Shown: positions 1 through 8,533, numbered from the stretch's first letter. The stretch: DNA of 64,000 nt from Massilia sp. Root418 (GCF_001425265.1 NZ_LMEC01000020.1:1016707-1080706); one strand, 5' to 3'. Notes: generated from the letters alone by a model not told the origin. Program-made: numbers and translations.

Positions 1-440
1 CCGAAGAACACCAGCGGGCGGTCCATCTCCACCAGCCAGCGCAGCTCCGCTTCCTGCAGGCGCGAGAAGACGATCATGCCGTCCACCCGGCGGCTGAGCG
101 CCTCCAGCAGCTGGCGTTCACGGTCCGGGTTTTCCTCCGTGTCCACCAGCAGCACGGTGTAGCCGTGCGCCTGGGCCACCCGGTTGGCGCCCTTGACGAT
201 GCTGGTGAAATGGGGATTGGCGATGTCCAGCACGGACAGGCCGACGGTCTTGGTGCGGCCGGTGATCATGGACTGCGCCAGCGGATTGGAACGGTATCCC
301 AGCTCCGCGATCACGCGCTTGATGGTTTCCTCCACCGGCGGCGAGAAGCGCTGCGCGCCGTTGACGAACTTGGACACGGTGGCGGTGGAGACGCCAGCGG
401 CAGCGGCGACATCGCGAATGGTCGGAACACTTTTCTTCAT
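1..440 (-). CDS. LacI-family transcriptional regulator, N-terminal part
   Basis: The start codon is the ATG at 440, and the open frame leaves the window at base 1, so only about 146 residues are visible. Residues 8-28 form the LacI helix-turn-helix (IRDVAAAAGVSTATVSKFVNG-like). The sugar-binding domain follows (TVGLSVLDIANPHFTSIV near residue 65), and DGMIVFSRL marks its first Rossmann lobe. Such proteins are dimeric DNA-binding repressors released or activated by a small ligand, usually a sugar. No clear Shine-Dalgarno precedes the ATG. It is divergent from the unknown gene at 522. A nearby hexuronate-type MFS gene makes sugar catabolism a reasonable but unproven target. The ligand cannot be told from this fragment. 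Confidence 0.93.
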   Translation of the reverse strand, partial: MKKSVPTIRDVAAAAGVSTATVSKFVNGAQRFSPPVEETIKRVIAELGYRSNPLAQSMITGRTKTVGLSVLDIANPHFTSIVKGANRVAQAHGYTVLLVDTEENPDRERQLLEALSRRVDGMIVFSRLQEAELRWLVEMDRPLVFF

Positions 441-521
441 GAGGCGGTAGGCGCTATCTGCATGCACGTGAGGAGAGTGATCTTATCATGGCGAAATCGT
501 TTATCTGCTAATCTTGCAGCC

Positions 522-1391
522 ATGATGATGAAGCTGAAGTTGGCCGCCGCCGCCGCTGCCGCCGCGCTGGCGATGTGGGGCGTGATGCAGCACAGCGCGC
601 AACGGGCGCAGACCCGCGCCGCCGCGCCGCCGGCCCGTGCCGTGCCGCCTGCCCCCTCCTCCACGCTCGGCGGCAGCAGCTGGTTCAGCGCCGTGGGCGG
701 CCCGCCGGCGGCCGAGGCGCCCGCCGAGCCGCTTCCGCTGGACCGGCAAGTCCGCCTGCTGGCGGCGACCGGCAAGCCGGAGGACAGTTTCCGCGCCTAC
801 AACCTGATCGACGACTGTATGACCTTCCAGAGGCTGGGCACGCTGCCCTTCCTGCACTTCCCGGACAATACCGAGATGACCGCTGCGGAAAAGGCCGCCC
901 AGGCCAGGCAGTGCGCCAGCCTGACCGAGCTGCACCGGCGCGCGCGCATCGACTACCTGGCGGCTGCCGCGAAAGCCGGCGTCGCGGGCGCGAACGTCGC
1001 GTTCATGGTGGCCGGCCCCTTCGGCGACCGGGATGCACTCACGACGCGGCCTGACGATCCGCTGGTGGTCGAGTGGAAGCAGCAGGCGCTGGCGCAGTTG
1101 ACCAGCGAGGCCATGAAGGGCGACATCGCCAGCCTGGACACGCTGTGGACCGGCCACCTGAGCGGCTGGATCGCCATCCCCAGGGACCCGGTGCTGGCCT
1201 ACACCTATCACGCCGCCCTGCAGCGCATCGACCACCAGCAGAATCCCGACATCACCGACGGCCCCTATAGCGGCAATATGTTCGCCTTCCTGAAGGACGG
1301 ACTCACGCCGCAACAGCTGGCCGCCGCCGACGCCCAGGCCGAGCGCATCGCGCAGAACTTCCGCCAGCGCCGGGAAGCGCAGCGCCAGTAG
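522..1391 (+). CDS. Hypothetical exported or membrane-anchored protein
   Basis: A 289-residue protein of no family I recognise. It begins with two lysines and an alanine-rich hydrophobic stretch (residues 4-23), so it is probably exported or anchored in the inner membrane. A Pro/Ala-rich linker follows (about 30-75), then a mainly helical, Cys-poor domain with DDCMTF and ARQCASL as its only cysteines. The ATG triplet at 522/525/528 was chosen because the hydrophobic N-terminus starts there; the frame stays open upstream, but that part overlaps the LacI gene and reads as its antisense shadow. There is no convincing ribosome-binding site. It is divergent from the LacI gene and may share its promoter region. 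Function unknown. Confidence 0.75.
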   Translation: MMMKLKLAAAAAAAALAMWGVMQHSAQRAQTRAAAPPARAVPPAPSSTLGGSSWFSAVGGPPAAEAPAEPLPLDRQVRLLAATGKPEDSFRAYNLIDDCMTFQRLGTLPFLHFPDNTEMTAAEKAAQARQCASLTELHRRARIDYLAAAAKAGVAGANVAFMVAGPFGDRDALTTRPDDPLVVEWKQQALAQLTSEAMKGDIASLDTLWTGHLSGWIAIPRDPVLAYTYHAALQRIDHQQNPDITDGPYSGNMFAFLKDGLTPQQLAAADAQAERIAQNFRQRREAQRQ

Positions 1392-1402
1392 GCACAACAA
1401 AA

Positions 1403-1438
1403 AGCCCAGCGTAAAGCGGTCTCGCTTCACGCTGGGCT
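1403..1438 (-). terminator. Rho-independent terminator of the MFS transporter gene
   Basis: Two 16-base arms (AGCCCAGCGTAAAGCG and CGCTTCACGCTGGGCT) flank a 4-base loop. The single imperfection is a G-U wobble when transcribed from the minus strand but an A-C mismatch on the plus strand. On the minus strand the stem is followed by TTTTTGTT. Both facts assign it to the leftward transporter gene whose stop lies at 1471. Confidence 0.85.
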
Positions 1439-1470
1439 CCGGACCACGGTCCGTTTTCAAGCCATCACAG

Positions 1471-2850
1471 TTACAGGTCGGTGATTTCCTTGTGCTTGGG
1501 CACCAGGGTCTTCATCACGCCCCACGCCGCCAGGTAGGCCAGTGCGCAGAAGGTGAACATGATCATGTAGCCGGTCTGGATCTGGCCCAGCGCGCCGTAG
1601 TAGTCGAACAGCCAGCCGCCCACCTTGGACACGGCCACGCCGCCCAGGCCGCCGGCCATGCCGCCGATGCCCACTACCGACGCCACCGATTTCTGGGGGA
1701 ACATGTCCGACACGGTGGTGAAGATATTGGCCGACCATGCCTGGTGCGCCGAGGCGCCCACGCCGATCAGCAGCACCGGCACCCAGAAGCTGATGTAGCC
1801 CAGCGGTTGCGCCAGCAGCACCACCAGCGGGAACAGCGCGATCACCAGCATGGCTTTCATGCGGCCGTCGTAGGCGTGCATGCCCTTGGCCATGAAGTAG
1901 GCCGGGAACCAGCCGCCGCCGATACTGCCCACCATGGTCATGCTGTAGAGCACGGCCAGCGGCACCACGATGTCTTCCTTGCCCATGCCGTACTGGACAG
2001 ACAGGTACTTGGGCAGCCAGAACAGGAAGAACCACCAGACGCCGTCGGTCATGAACTTGCCGAACGCGAAAGCCCAGGTCTGGCGGTAGCCCAGCAGCTT
2101 GAACCACGAGGTCTTTTCGCCGGCCGGCGCCGCAGGCGCGGTGGCCACGGCATCGCTGCGGATATAGGCCAGCTCGCCCGGCGACAGGCGCTTCTGGCGG
2201 TCCGGCGTGTCGTACATCAGCTGCCAGGCCAGCATCCAAAGGAAGCCCACCGCGCCGATGGCGATGAAGGCCATCTGCCAGCCCCAGTTGATGGCGATCC
2301 ATGGCACCGTCAGCGGCGCCAGGATGGCGCCCACGTTGGCGCCCGAGTTGAAGATGCCGGTTGCGAAGGAGCGTTCCTTGCGCGGGAAGTATTCGGCCGT
2401 GGCCTTGATGGCGGCCGGGAAGTTGCCCGCCTCGCCTACCGCCAGCACCGCGCGCGACAACATGAAGCCGGCGATCGAGACGGGAATGGCGGCCATGCCG
2501 AAGGCGCCCAGCACCTTGGCGATGCCCTCGCCCATCGGCACCGAGTAGGCGTGCATCACGGCGCCTATCGACCAGATGATGATGGCCAGCACGTAGGCTT
2601 GCTTGGTGCCGATGCGGTCCACCACGCGGCCGGCGAACAGCATGGAAATGGCGTAGACGAACTGGAAAACGGCTGTGATGTTGGCGTAGTCGCTATTGGA
2701 CCAGCCGAATTCCTTGGACAGGTCCGGCGCCAGGAGACTGAGCACCTGGCGGTCCAGGTAGTTGACGGTGGTGGCGAAAAACAGCAACGCGCAGATGGTC
2801 CACCGGTATTTGCCAATAACTTGCTGGCTGACAGGCTCACTCAGGTTCAT
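1471..2850 (-). CDS. MFS transporter, hexuronate/glucarate (ACS family) type
   Basis: A 459-residue inner-membrane carrier with 12 predicted helices. The N-terminus YRWTICALLFFATTVNYLDR followed by QVLSLLAPDLSKEFGWS is characteristic of the anion:cation symporter family (ExuT, GudP, GarP), proton-driven importers of hexuronates, aldarates and related sugar acids. GEAGNFPAAIKATAEYFP and SGANVGAILAPL are typical internal motifs. I chose the ATG at 2850; a GTG three codons upstream is possible. A palindrome suited to a GntR/FadR-type repressor lies at 2907-2924, and a strong terminator follows the stop. The exact substrate is not decided by sequence. The neighbouring LacI regulator could instead be the controlling protein. 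Confidence 0.88.
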   Translation of the reverse strand: MNLSEPVSQQVIGKYRWTICALLFFATTVNYLDRQVLSLLAPDLSKEFGWSNSDYANITAVFQFVYAISMLFAGRVVDRIGTKQAYVLAIIIWSIGAVMHAYSVPMGEGIAKVLGAFGMAAIPVSIAGFMLSRAVLAVGEAGNFPAAIKATAEYFPRKERSFATGIFNSGANVGAILAPLTVPWIAINWGWQMAFIAIGAVGFLWMLAWQLMYDTPDRQKRLSPGELAYIRSDAVATAPAAPAGEKTSWFKLLGYRQTWAFAFGKFMTDGVWWFFLFWLPKYLSVQYGMGKEDIVVPLAVLYSMTMVGSIGGGWFPAYFMAKGMHAYDGRMKAMLVIALFPLVVLLAQPLGYISFWVPVLLIGVGASAHQAWSANIFTTVSDMFPQKSVASVVGIGGMAGGLGGVAVSKVGGWLFDYYGALGQIQTGYMIMFTFCALAYLAAWGVMKTLVPKHKEITDL

Positions 2851-2906
2851 AGGAATCACTTATTCTGGTTGGTCGTTCCGGCCCCTATCTCCACGGGACC
2901 TCTAAG

Positions 2907-2924
2907 TTGTATGTCATCGTACAA
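2907..2924. promoter_or_regulatory. Candidate operator upstream of the MFS transporter
   Basis: TTGTATG-TCAT-CGTACAA is a 7-bp dyad with one mismatch and a 4-bp spacer, placed 57 bp ahead of the leftward transporter start. Its form resembles operators of GntR-family FadR/UxuR-type repressors, which often control sugar-acid transport. No such regulator is encoded in the visible window, so the link is inference. Confidence 0.4.
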
Positions 2925-3076
2925 CCTTGAGGTGCGGCAGGCAAGCAAAAAATAGTACAAAAATATATTTGTGTAGCGTGTCGATCTGGCGTTTCTCCGT
3001 CCGTCGTGTGAGTATGAGCGCCGCAGTTGCGTTCAGACCTGATCAACCCATCTATTCAGTTAGCAAGGAGATAGTC

Positions 3077-3562
3077 ATGACCCAAGTTGCCCCCATCCCA
3101 GAAGGTTTCCAGACCGTAACTCCTCACCTGGTCTGCGAAGGTGCCGCCGACGCAATTGAGTTCTACAAAAAAGCCTTCAACGCCGTCGAAATGATGCGCA
3201 TGCCCGGCCCCGGCGGCAAGGTGATGCACGCCCAGATCAAGATCGGCAACGCCATCGTGATGCTGGTGGACGACTTCCCTGAATGGGGCAGCGTCGGCCC
3301 GAAAGCGCTGAAGGGCTCCCCTGTCGTGCTGCACATGTATGTGGAAGACGTGGACAAGGCCTACGAGCAGGCCGTGGCCGCCGGCGGCACCGCCAAGATG
3401 CCGCCCGCCGACATGTTCTGGGGCGACCGCTATGGCATGCTGGTGGATCCGTTCGGCCACAGCTGGTCCATCGCCACCCACAAGCGCGACATGACGCCGG
3501 AACAGATGGACGCGGAGATGAAGCAATCCATGTCCGAAAACTGCCCCGGCCAGCCGGCTTGA
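3077..3562 (+). CDS. VOC-superfamily (PhnB/glyoxalase-like) protein
   Basis: A 161-residue protein of the vicinal-oxygen-chelate fold, PhnB-like branch. It starts ITPHLVCEG-like (VTPHLVCEGAADAIEFYKKAF), continues with VMHAQIKIGNAIVMLVDDFPEWG and ends in WGDRYGMLVDPFGHSWSIATH, the usual closing strand of these paired beta-alpha-beta modules. Members are cytoplasmic, and many have unknown substrates. The ATG at 3077 is set by a good Shine-Dalgarno (CAAGGAG, 6-base spacing). The next gene begins 11 bases after its stop. VOC proteins commonly accompany DGPF/YCII genes and ECF42 sigma factors, which is the arrangement here, so it is probably part of that regulon. Confidence 0.88.
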   Translation: MTQVAPIPEGFQTVTPHLVCEGAADAIEFYKKAFNAVEMMRMPGPGGKVMHAQIKIGNAIVMLVDDFPEWGSVGPKALKGSPVVLHMYVEDVDKAYEQAVAAGGTAKMPPADMFWGDRYGMLVDPFGHSWSIATHKRDMTPEQMDAEMKQSMSENCPGQPA

Positions 3563-3573
3563 AAGGAAGCACC

Positions 3574-4008
3574 ATGCGATTCATGCTGATAGTGAAAGCC
3601 ACGCCGGAGTCCGAAGCCGGCAAGATGCCCAGCCAGGAGCTGCTGACGGCGATGGGCAAGTTCAACGAGGAACTGGTGAACGCCGGCGTGCTGCTGGCCG
3701 GCGAAGGCCTGCACCCGAGCTCGCGCGGCGTGCGTGTGCGTTTCTCGGGAAAGAACCGCACCGTGATCGACGGTCCGTTCGCGGAAACCAAAGAGCTGAT
3801 TGCGGGCTTCTGGCTGGTTCAGGTAAAGTCGCTGGAAGAAGCGATTGAATGGGTGAAGCGCTGCCCCAATCCGATGGAAAGCGAGTCCGACATCGAAATC
3901 CGCCAGGTGTTCGAGATGGACGATTTCGGCGCCGAGCTCACGCCTGAACTGCGCGAGCAGGAACAGCGCACCATGGCGAAGGCGGCGGCGCTGCAGAGGC
4001 AACATTAA
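3574..4008 (+). CDS. YCII-related DGPF-domain protein
   Basis: A 144-residue small cytoplasmic protein with one YCII/DGPF domain: MRFMLIVKATPESEAG at the start and the signature DGPFAETKELIAGFWL near residues 69-84. DGPF proteins resemble the YciI fold, which is dimeric with a His/Asp pair, and have no settled enzymatic role. The family is known to sit beside ECF42 sigma factors and to be their transcriptional target in studied bacteria. AAGGAAG precedes the ATG. It lies 11 bases after the VOC gene and 19 bases before the double-domain paralogue, consistent with one operon. The C-terminal 35 residues (EMDDFGAELTPELREQEQ) form a charged helical tail. Confidence 0.9.
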   Translation: MRFMLIVKATPESEAGKMPSQELLTAMGKFNEELVNAGVLLAGEGLHPSSRGVRVRFSGKNRTVIDGPFAETKELIAGFWLVQVKSLEEAIEWVKRCPNPMESESDIEIRQVFEMDDFGAELTPELREQEQRTMAKAAALQRQH

Positions 4009-4027
4009 TTTTTTCAAGGAGCAGGCA

Positions 4028-4771
4028 ATGCAGTTCATGATCTTACGCAGGGGCGACAAGGTATCGGAAACGGCGGGCTTCCCGTCGGCGGAACTGGTGC
4101 GCGCCATGCCGTCGGCAAAGTGGCTGCAGCCCAGCTCAAGCGGCCTGCGCATGACGCGCAGCGCCGGCCAGTGGCACGTCAGCGATGAGGGCCCGTTCGA
4201 CCCGCGCGAGCTGGTGGCGGGCTTCACCTTCATCGAAGCGGCTGACCGCGAGGAAGCGGCGCAATGGGCCAGCCAGTGGCCGGTGGCGGACGCCGAGGGC
4301 CAGGCCGAGCTGGAAGTGCGGCAGGCCGGCTGCCCCGGCGGCTGCGTGGGCTTCGACATGGATACGCTGCCGGAGGGCGCGCCGCCGGACCTCAAGCCGG
4401 CCGCGCTCAAGCCCGGCATGAAGCCCTACGCCGTGCTGCTGCGCTCGGACGCCGGCAGCGAGGCCGACCTGGAACCGCCCGCCGCAGTCATCGACACCAT
4501 GAACCGCGCCAACCAGGCCGGCATCCGCGCCGGCATCGCCCTGGCCGGTGAAGGCCTGCGCGCCTCCGCCAAGGGGGCGCGCGTGAAATTCAGCGGCGGC
4601 CGGGCCTCCATCATCGACGGGCCCTACACCGAAGTGAAGGAGCTGATCGCCGGCTACTGGCTGGTGCAGGCCGCATCCATCGAAGGCGTCATGGAATGGG
4701 TGAAGAACTACCCCTACCCTCAGCCGCCGGAAGTGGACGTGGTGGTGGAACTGCGTAGCGTTCACGTTTAG
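4028..4771 (+). CDS. Tandem DGPF/YCII-domain fusion protein
   Basis: A 247-residue protein made of two DGPF domains. The C-terminal copy (about 133-247) is canonical, with DGPYTEVKELIAGYWLVQ. The N-terminal copy (1-110) is degenerate: DEGPFDPRELVAGFTFIE keeps the frame of the motif but has lost the TKE segment. A Pro/Lys-rich linker (DLKPAALKPGMKPY) joins them. Since YCII proteins work as dimers, the fusion may be a built-in heterodimer with one inactive half; this is inference. CAAGGAGCAGGC precedes the ATG. It ends 4 bases before the GTG of the sigma factor gene, so the two are very likely co-translated. Confidence 0.88.
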   Translation: MQFMILRRGDKVSETAGFPSAELVRAMPSAKWLQPSSSGLRMTRSAGQWHVSDEGPFDPRELVAGFTFIEAADREEAAQWASQWPVADAEGQAELEVRQAGCPGGCVGFDMDTLPEGAPPDLKPAALKPGMKPYAVLLRSDAGSEADLEPPAAVIDTMNRANQAGIRAGIALAGEGLRASAKGARVKFSGGRASIIDGPYTEVKELIAGYWLVQAASIEGVMEWVKNYPYPQPPEVDVVVELRSVHV

Positions 4772-4775
4772 CCCC

Positions 4776-6062
4776 GTGAACCAGCAAGGCATCCACCGCG
4801 CCATCGAGGCGGTCTGGCGCATCGAATCGGCCAAGATCATCGCCGTGCTGGCGCGCATGCTGCGCGACGTCGGCCAGGCCGAAGAGATCGCGCAGGACGC
4901 GCTGGTGAGCGCACTGGAGCGCTGGCCCGACAGCGGTACGCCCGACAATCCGGCCGCCTGGCTGATGACGGTGGCCAAGAACCGCGCCCTCGACCACCTG
5001 CGCCACCGCAAGCTGGAACAGGACAAGGAAACCGAACTCACTTACGAAATCGAAGGCCTGCTGCAGGACGCCGCGCCCGACCTGGAGCGCGCGCTGGACG
5101 ACAACATCGGCGACGACCTGCTGCGCCTCGTGTTCGTGGCCTGCCACCCGGTGCTGTCCACCGAGGCGCGCGTGGCGCTGACCCTGCGGCTGCTGGGCGG
5201 CCTCACCACCGACGAAATCGCGCGCGCCTTCTTTGTGCCGGAAGCCACGGTGGCGCAGCGCATCGTGCGCGCCAAGCGCACGCTGGCCGAAGCCAAGGTG
5301 CCGTTCGAGGTGCCGCGCGGGCACGAGCTGGTGGAGCGCCTGGCGTCCGTGCTGCAAGTGGTCTACCTGATCTATAACGAAGGCTATTCCGCCAGCGCGG
5401 GCGCGGACTGGATGCGGCCTGCCCTGTGCGAGGAAGCGCTGCGCCTGGGCCGCGTGCTGGCCGAGCTGGCGCCGCAGGAACCCGAAGTGCACGGGCTGGT
5501 GGCGCTGATGGAAATCCAGTCCTCGCGCGCGCGCGCCCGTACCGACGCGCGCGGCGCCCCGGTGCTGCTGCTGGAGCAGGACCGCTCGCGCTGGGACCAG
5601 CTGCTGATACGGCGCGGCCTGGCGGCGCTGGCGCGCGCCGAACAGACCGGGCGCGGCCTTGGGCCGTACGCGCTGCAAGCGGCCATCGCCGCCTGCCACG
5701 CCCGCGCGCGCCGCGCCGAAGACACCGACTGGGCCCGCATCGCCGCGCTGTACGACGGCCTGGCGCAGCTGGCGCCCTCGCCCGTGGTGGAACTGAACCG
5801 CGCCGTGGCGCTGTCGATGGCGTTCGGCCCGGAGACCGGCCTGGAAGTGGCGGACGCGCTGCTGGACGAGCCGGCCCTGAAAAACTACCACCTGCTGCCC
5901 AGCGTGCGCGGCGACTTCCTGTTCAAGCTGGGCCGCAAGACCGAGGCCCGCGCCGAATTCGAGCGCGCCGCCGCGCTGGCGCAAAACGAGCGCGAACGCG
6001 ACCTCCTCCTCACCCGCGCCGCCGCCTGCGCCGAACTGCCTGCCCCCGAACGCGGTCAATAA
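4776..6062 (+). CDS. ECF42-type RNA polymerase sigma factor with C-terminal extension
   Basis: A 428-residue sigma factor, more than twice the length of an ordinary ECF sigma. Region 2 is at about 10-75 (QAEEIAQDALVSALERWP) and region 4 at about 115-175 (LTLRLLGGLTTDEIARAFFVPEATVAQRIVRAKRTL). They are followed by the long DUF6596/TPR-like extension of the ECF42 group (YLIYNEGYSAS, LCEEALRLGRVLAEL, ELNRAVALSMAFGPETGLEVAD). In this group the extension replaces a cognate anti-sigma factor and is needed for activity. The start is a GTG at 4776, four bases after the preceding stop. Its DGPF and VOC neighbours are the expected targets. The stop overlaps the end of the convergent DUF488 gene by 7 bases. 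Confidence 0.93.
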   Translation: MNQQGIHRAIEAVWRIESAKIIAVLARMLRDVGQAEEIAQDALVSALERWPDSGTPDNPAAWLMTVAKNRALDHLRHRKLEQDKETELTYEIEGLLQDAAPDLERALDDNIGDDLLRLVFVACHPVLSTEARVALTLRLLGGLTTDEIARAFFVPEATVAQRIVRAKRTLAEAKVPFEVPRGHELVERLASVLQVVYLIYNEGYSASAGADWMRPALCEEALRLGRVLAELAPQEPEVHGLVALMEIQSSRARARTDARGAPVLLLEQDRSRWDQLLIRRGLAALARAEQTGRGLGPYALQAAIAACHARARRAEDTDWARIAALYDGLAQLAPSPVVELNRAVALSMAFGPETGLEVADALLDEPALKNYHLLPSVRGDFLFKLGRKTEARAEFERAAALAQNERERDLLLTRAAACAELPAPERGQ

Positions 6063-6631
6063 GTCTCTGCGGAGCCGTCCGGCGTTGCGTCCGCTAACCG
6101 ATCTTCCTGCTCCGGCGGATAGGTGATGCGCAAGCCGTCGACGCGGGCGAACGGCGTCAGTTTATGCGGGCGGCGCTGGCGCGCGTCGATAATCTCGTCC
6201 ACCGGGACGCCGCGCACCAGCAGGGCGTCCGCCACCAGCGAGCGGTGGCAGCGCCATGGCACGGCTTCCGCGCACATCAGCGCGCACGGCTTGCTGTGGC
6301 CCAGCTCAACGACCGCGTCGACGTTTTCCGCAAATTCATCGGTCTGCATGTAATCGGCGTAGCCGCGAAACGACAGGTTGCGCCAGCCGGCATTCGGAGA
6401 GTCCTTGCGCGCGCGGCGCAGGCCGCCCAGGCCGGGCAGGTAGCGGTATTCGATGCCGGCCCCGGCCAGCGAGGCCGATAGCTGGTCCTGCCCGAACTGC
6501 GGGTTGTGGCGCGACTTGGGCACCGTGCGGATATCCAGCACGCAGGCGATCCCGTTCTGGCGCAGCAGCGCGAGGAAGTCTTCGATGCTGCGGTTAGAAT
6601 GGCCGATGGTGCAGATGGGTTCCGGTGTCAT
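6056..6631 (-). CDS. DUF488 domain-containing protein
   Basis: A 191-residue cytoplasmic protein of the DUF488 family. It shows the signature ICTIGHSNRSIEDFLALL at the N-terminus, LDIRTVPKSRHNPQF, RYLPGLGGLRR and the Cys/His cluster CALMCAEAVPWRCHRSLVAD near residue 130. The last motif is thought to form a small active site, but no reaction is established. I prefer the ATG at 6631, which has GAGAG about 7 bases upstream; an ATG two codons earlier abuts the same sequence. The gene is convergent with the sigma factor and divergent from the lipid kinase. Its role in this neighbourhood is unclear. Confidence 0.88.
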   Translation of the reverse strand: MTPEPICTIGHSNRSIEDFLALLRQNGIACVLDIRTVPKSRHNPQFGQDQLSASLAGAGIEYRYLPGLGGLRRARKDSPNAGWRNLSFRGYADYMQTDEFAENVDAVVELGHSKPCALMCAEAVPWRCHRSLVADALLVRGVPVDEIIDARQRRPHKLTPFARVDGLRITYPPEQEDRLADATPDGSAETY

Positions 6632-6802
6632 GCGCATCTCTCGCGGTAGCCGAGCGCCCATTCTGGCACGAAGCTGCCACGCACAGCGCACAGCGCGCAA
6701 TGCGCACCTGCAGCCATGTGGCCCCAAGCCGCGCGCGAGAACAGCGCGTGCCAGCGGTAAAATGTTCGTCCGCACCCTGCCGGTGGATAGCCCACCTTTG
6801 CC

Positions 6803-7750
6803 ATGCCAGCTACAGCCCCCCAGCCCAACGCCGTCTTTTTCATCGCGCTCAACGCGGGTTCCGGCCACTCGGAAACCGCGGAGCGGCGCACGACCATCGA
6901 GTCGGTGCTGCGCGAAGCCGGCCGGCAGTTCCAGCTGACGGTCATCGATCAGCCGGACACCATCGACCAGGTTGCCGCCCAGCTTGCCGGGCAGGCCGCT
7001 GCCGCTGGCGGCGTGCTGGTGGCCGCCGGCGGCGACGGTACCATCAACGCAGTAGCACGGCAGGCTATCGCGCACGGTTGCGCGTTCGGGGTTCTGCCGC
7101 AAGGCACCTTCAATTACTTCGGCCGCACACACGGCATTCCGGAAGATCTGAGCGAGGCGGTACACGCGCTGCTAGCCGCGCGCGTGCATCCGGTGCAGGT
7201 GGGGATGGTGAACGACCGCGTATTCCTCGTCAACGCCAGCATTGGCCTGTACCCACGGCTGCTGGAAGAGCGTGAGCACGACAAGAAGCAGTTCGGCCGC
7301 AGCAAGCTGGTAGCAGTGTTGTCGGCCGTCAAGACCATTTTGACGCCGCACCGCCGCCTGCGCCTTGTGCTGCAGATCGACGGCGAGCTGCGGCGTCTAC
7401 GCACCGCTACTTTCTTTGTCGGCAACAACCGCCTGCAAATGGAACAAGTCGGCATGCCACCGCTTGGCGCCGCAGTGGAAGACGGCAGGCTGGCGGCCGT
7501 GGCGCCGCGCACCAAAGGCAAACTGGGCATGTTGTGGCTCATGCTGCATGGCGCGCTGGGCCGGCTGGGGCACATGAACCAGGCCGACGAGCTGGCGACC
7601 TTCAGCTTCACCCGCATGCAGGTGAAGGTGCGCACGCTGGCGCGGCGCCGCAAGGTCAAGGTAGCCACCGATGGCGAAGTGACCTATATGAGCAACCCGC
7701 TCGAATTCCGCGTGATGAAGGAGCAGCTGTTGCTGTTGAAGCCGGGTTGA
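6803..7750 (+). CDS. Diacylglycerol kinase-family lipid kinase
   Basis: A 315-residue protein of the DAGK catalytic family (YegS/DgkB-like), which phosphorylates lipids or related alcohols at the membrane using ATP. The nucleotide-binding loop VAAGGDGTINAVA (about residues 73-85) and LPQGTFNYFGRTHGI are both present; the first aspartate of GGDGT is the conserved catalytic-site residue. The C-terminal lobe (VDGELRRLRTATFFVGNNRLQ-like and VKVATDGEVTYMSNPLEFRV) matches the second domain of the fold. The usual NPxSG opening appears as NAGSGHS. The ATG at 6803 follows GATAGCCCACC with only a weak ribosome-binding site. Lipid substrate unknown. Confidence 0.9.
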   Translation: MPATAPQPNAVFFIALNAGSGHSETAERRTTIESVLREAGRQFQLTVIDQPDTIDQVAAQLAGQAAAAGGVLVAAGGDGTINAVARQAIAHGCAFGVLPQGTFNYFGRTHGIPEDLSEAVHALLAARVHPVQVGMVNDRVFLVNASIGLYPRLLEEREHDKKQFGRSKLVAVLSAVKTILTPHRRLRLVLQIDGELRRLRTATFFVGNNRLQMEQVGMPPLGAAVEDGRLAAVAPRTKGKLGMLWLMLHGALGRLGHMNQADELATFSFTRMQVKVRTLARRRKVKVATDGEVTYMSNPLEFRVMKEQLLLLKPG

Positions 7751-7795
7751 AGCCGAGCTGACGCAGGCGCGGTTGCGCCCGCGGTCAAGCCGGCT

Positions 7796-8455
7796 CTACT
7801 CGCTCAGGCAAGCATTGCATGCGGCTTCCGGGAAGCGCGCCTGGCAAAGGCGCTTGCCGGGGTATTTGAGTTCCAGGCCCTTGTAGTAGGTGCAGCTGTC
7901 CGGCTGCAGCCTGGTGATGGCTGGCTGCTGGTAAGTCAGGCCGGACTTGTCTGTCACGCTGAGGCGGGAACCATTGCTGTCCGAGCGCAGTTCGATGCCG
8001 CCGTTCTTTGTGATGAGCGTGAGCGCACTGTCCTGCGTCGGATCGGGACCGGCCACCATGAGGGCCGCCATGCGGTGCTTGGAATCCAGCGTGATCATGG
8101 CGTTGCTGCCCTCGTCCTGCGTGACGTAGCCGCCGCGCTCGATGCCTTCTTCGTCGTAGATGATCATGCCGGCTGCCTTGCTGCCGCGCTTTGCCACGTG
8201 GCCGCCTGCCATGACCGCGTCCGGCAAATCGCCACCCAGGCGGGCGCGCACGATGCCCTTGCCGTCGACCACCACCACCTCTTTCGCCCGGACGCTGTCG
8301 AAGATCGCGTTCTTGAGGCTGGCTCCCGCGATGGCGCTGCCGCCTGCCAGCAGCAGCAAGCCTGCGATCCACGCGCCGTTCTGGCGGTTGAGGCGCTTGC
8401 GCAGCCGGGCATTGTCTTGCTCGACCGCGAGCAGCCGTTGTTCGATACTGGTCAA
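7796..8455 (-). CDS. Membrane-anchored protein of unknown function, TTG start
   Basis: A 219-residue protein. Residues 1-25 are a short predicted coiled coil (IEQRLLAVEQDNARLRKRL), 27-46 a hydrophobic membrane anchor (WIAGLLLLAGGSAIAGAS), and the rest is probably periplasmic. The soluble part has repeated beta-rich units (VVVDGKGIVRARLGGDL, MIIYDEEGIERGGYVTQ, ALTLITKNGGIELRS) and ends in a Cys-containing tail (CTYY, CQARF, CNACLSE). The start is a TTG at 8455: a perfect AGGAGG lies 6 bases upstream, and the intervening ATG opens only ATG-ATT-TGA. I recognise no catalytic motif. It is convergent with the lipid kinase gene. Confidence 0.72.
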   Translation of the reverse strand: MTSIEQRLLAVEQDNARLRKRLNRQNGAWIAGLLLLAGGSAIAGASLKNAIFDSVRAKEVVVVDGKGIVRARLGGDLPDAVMAGGHVAKRGSKAAGMIIYDEEGIERGGYVTQDEGSNAMITLDSKHRMAALMVAGPDPTQDSALTLITKNGGIELRSDSNGSRLSVTDKSGLTYQQPAITRLQPDSCTYYKGLELKYPGKRLCQARFPEAACNACLSE

Positions 8456-8533
8456 ATCATGCCTCCTGGCCTGGGTGGAACTGCGTGGAACGTCATTGCT
8501 AATTTTGCCACGTTTCCACCGAGAAAGGCAAGC

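Noticed and set aside
493..504. GAAATCGTTTAT as a LacI-family operator between 441 and 521
   Set aside because: The central CG and partial symmetry are suggestive, but the arms match poorly and nothing similar occurs before the MFS gene, so I do not call it.
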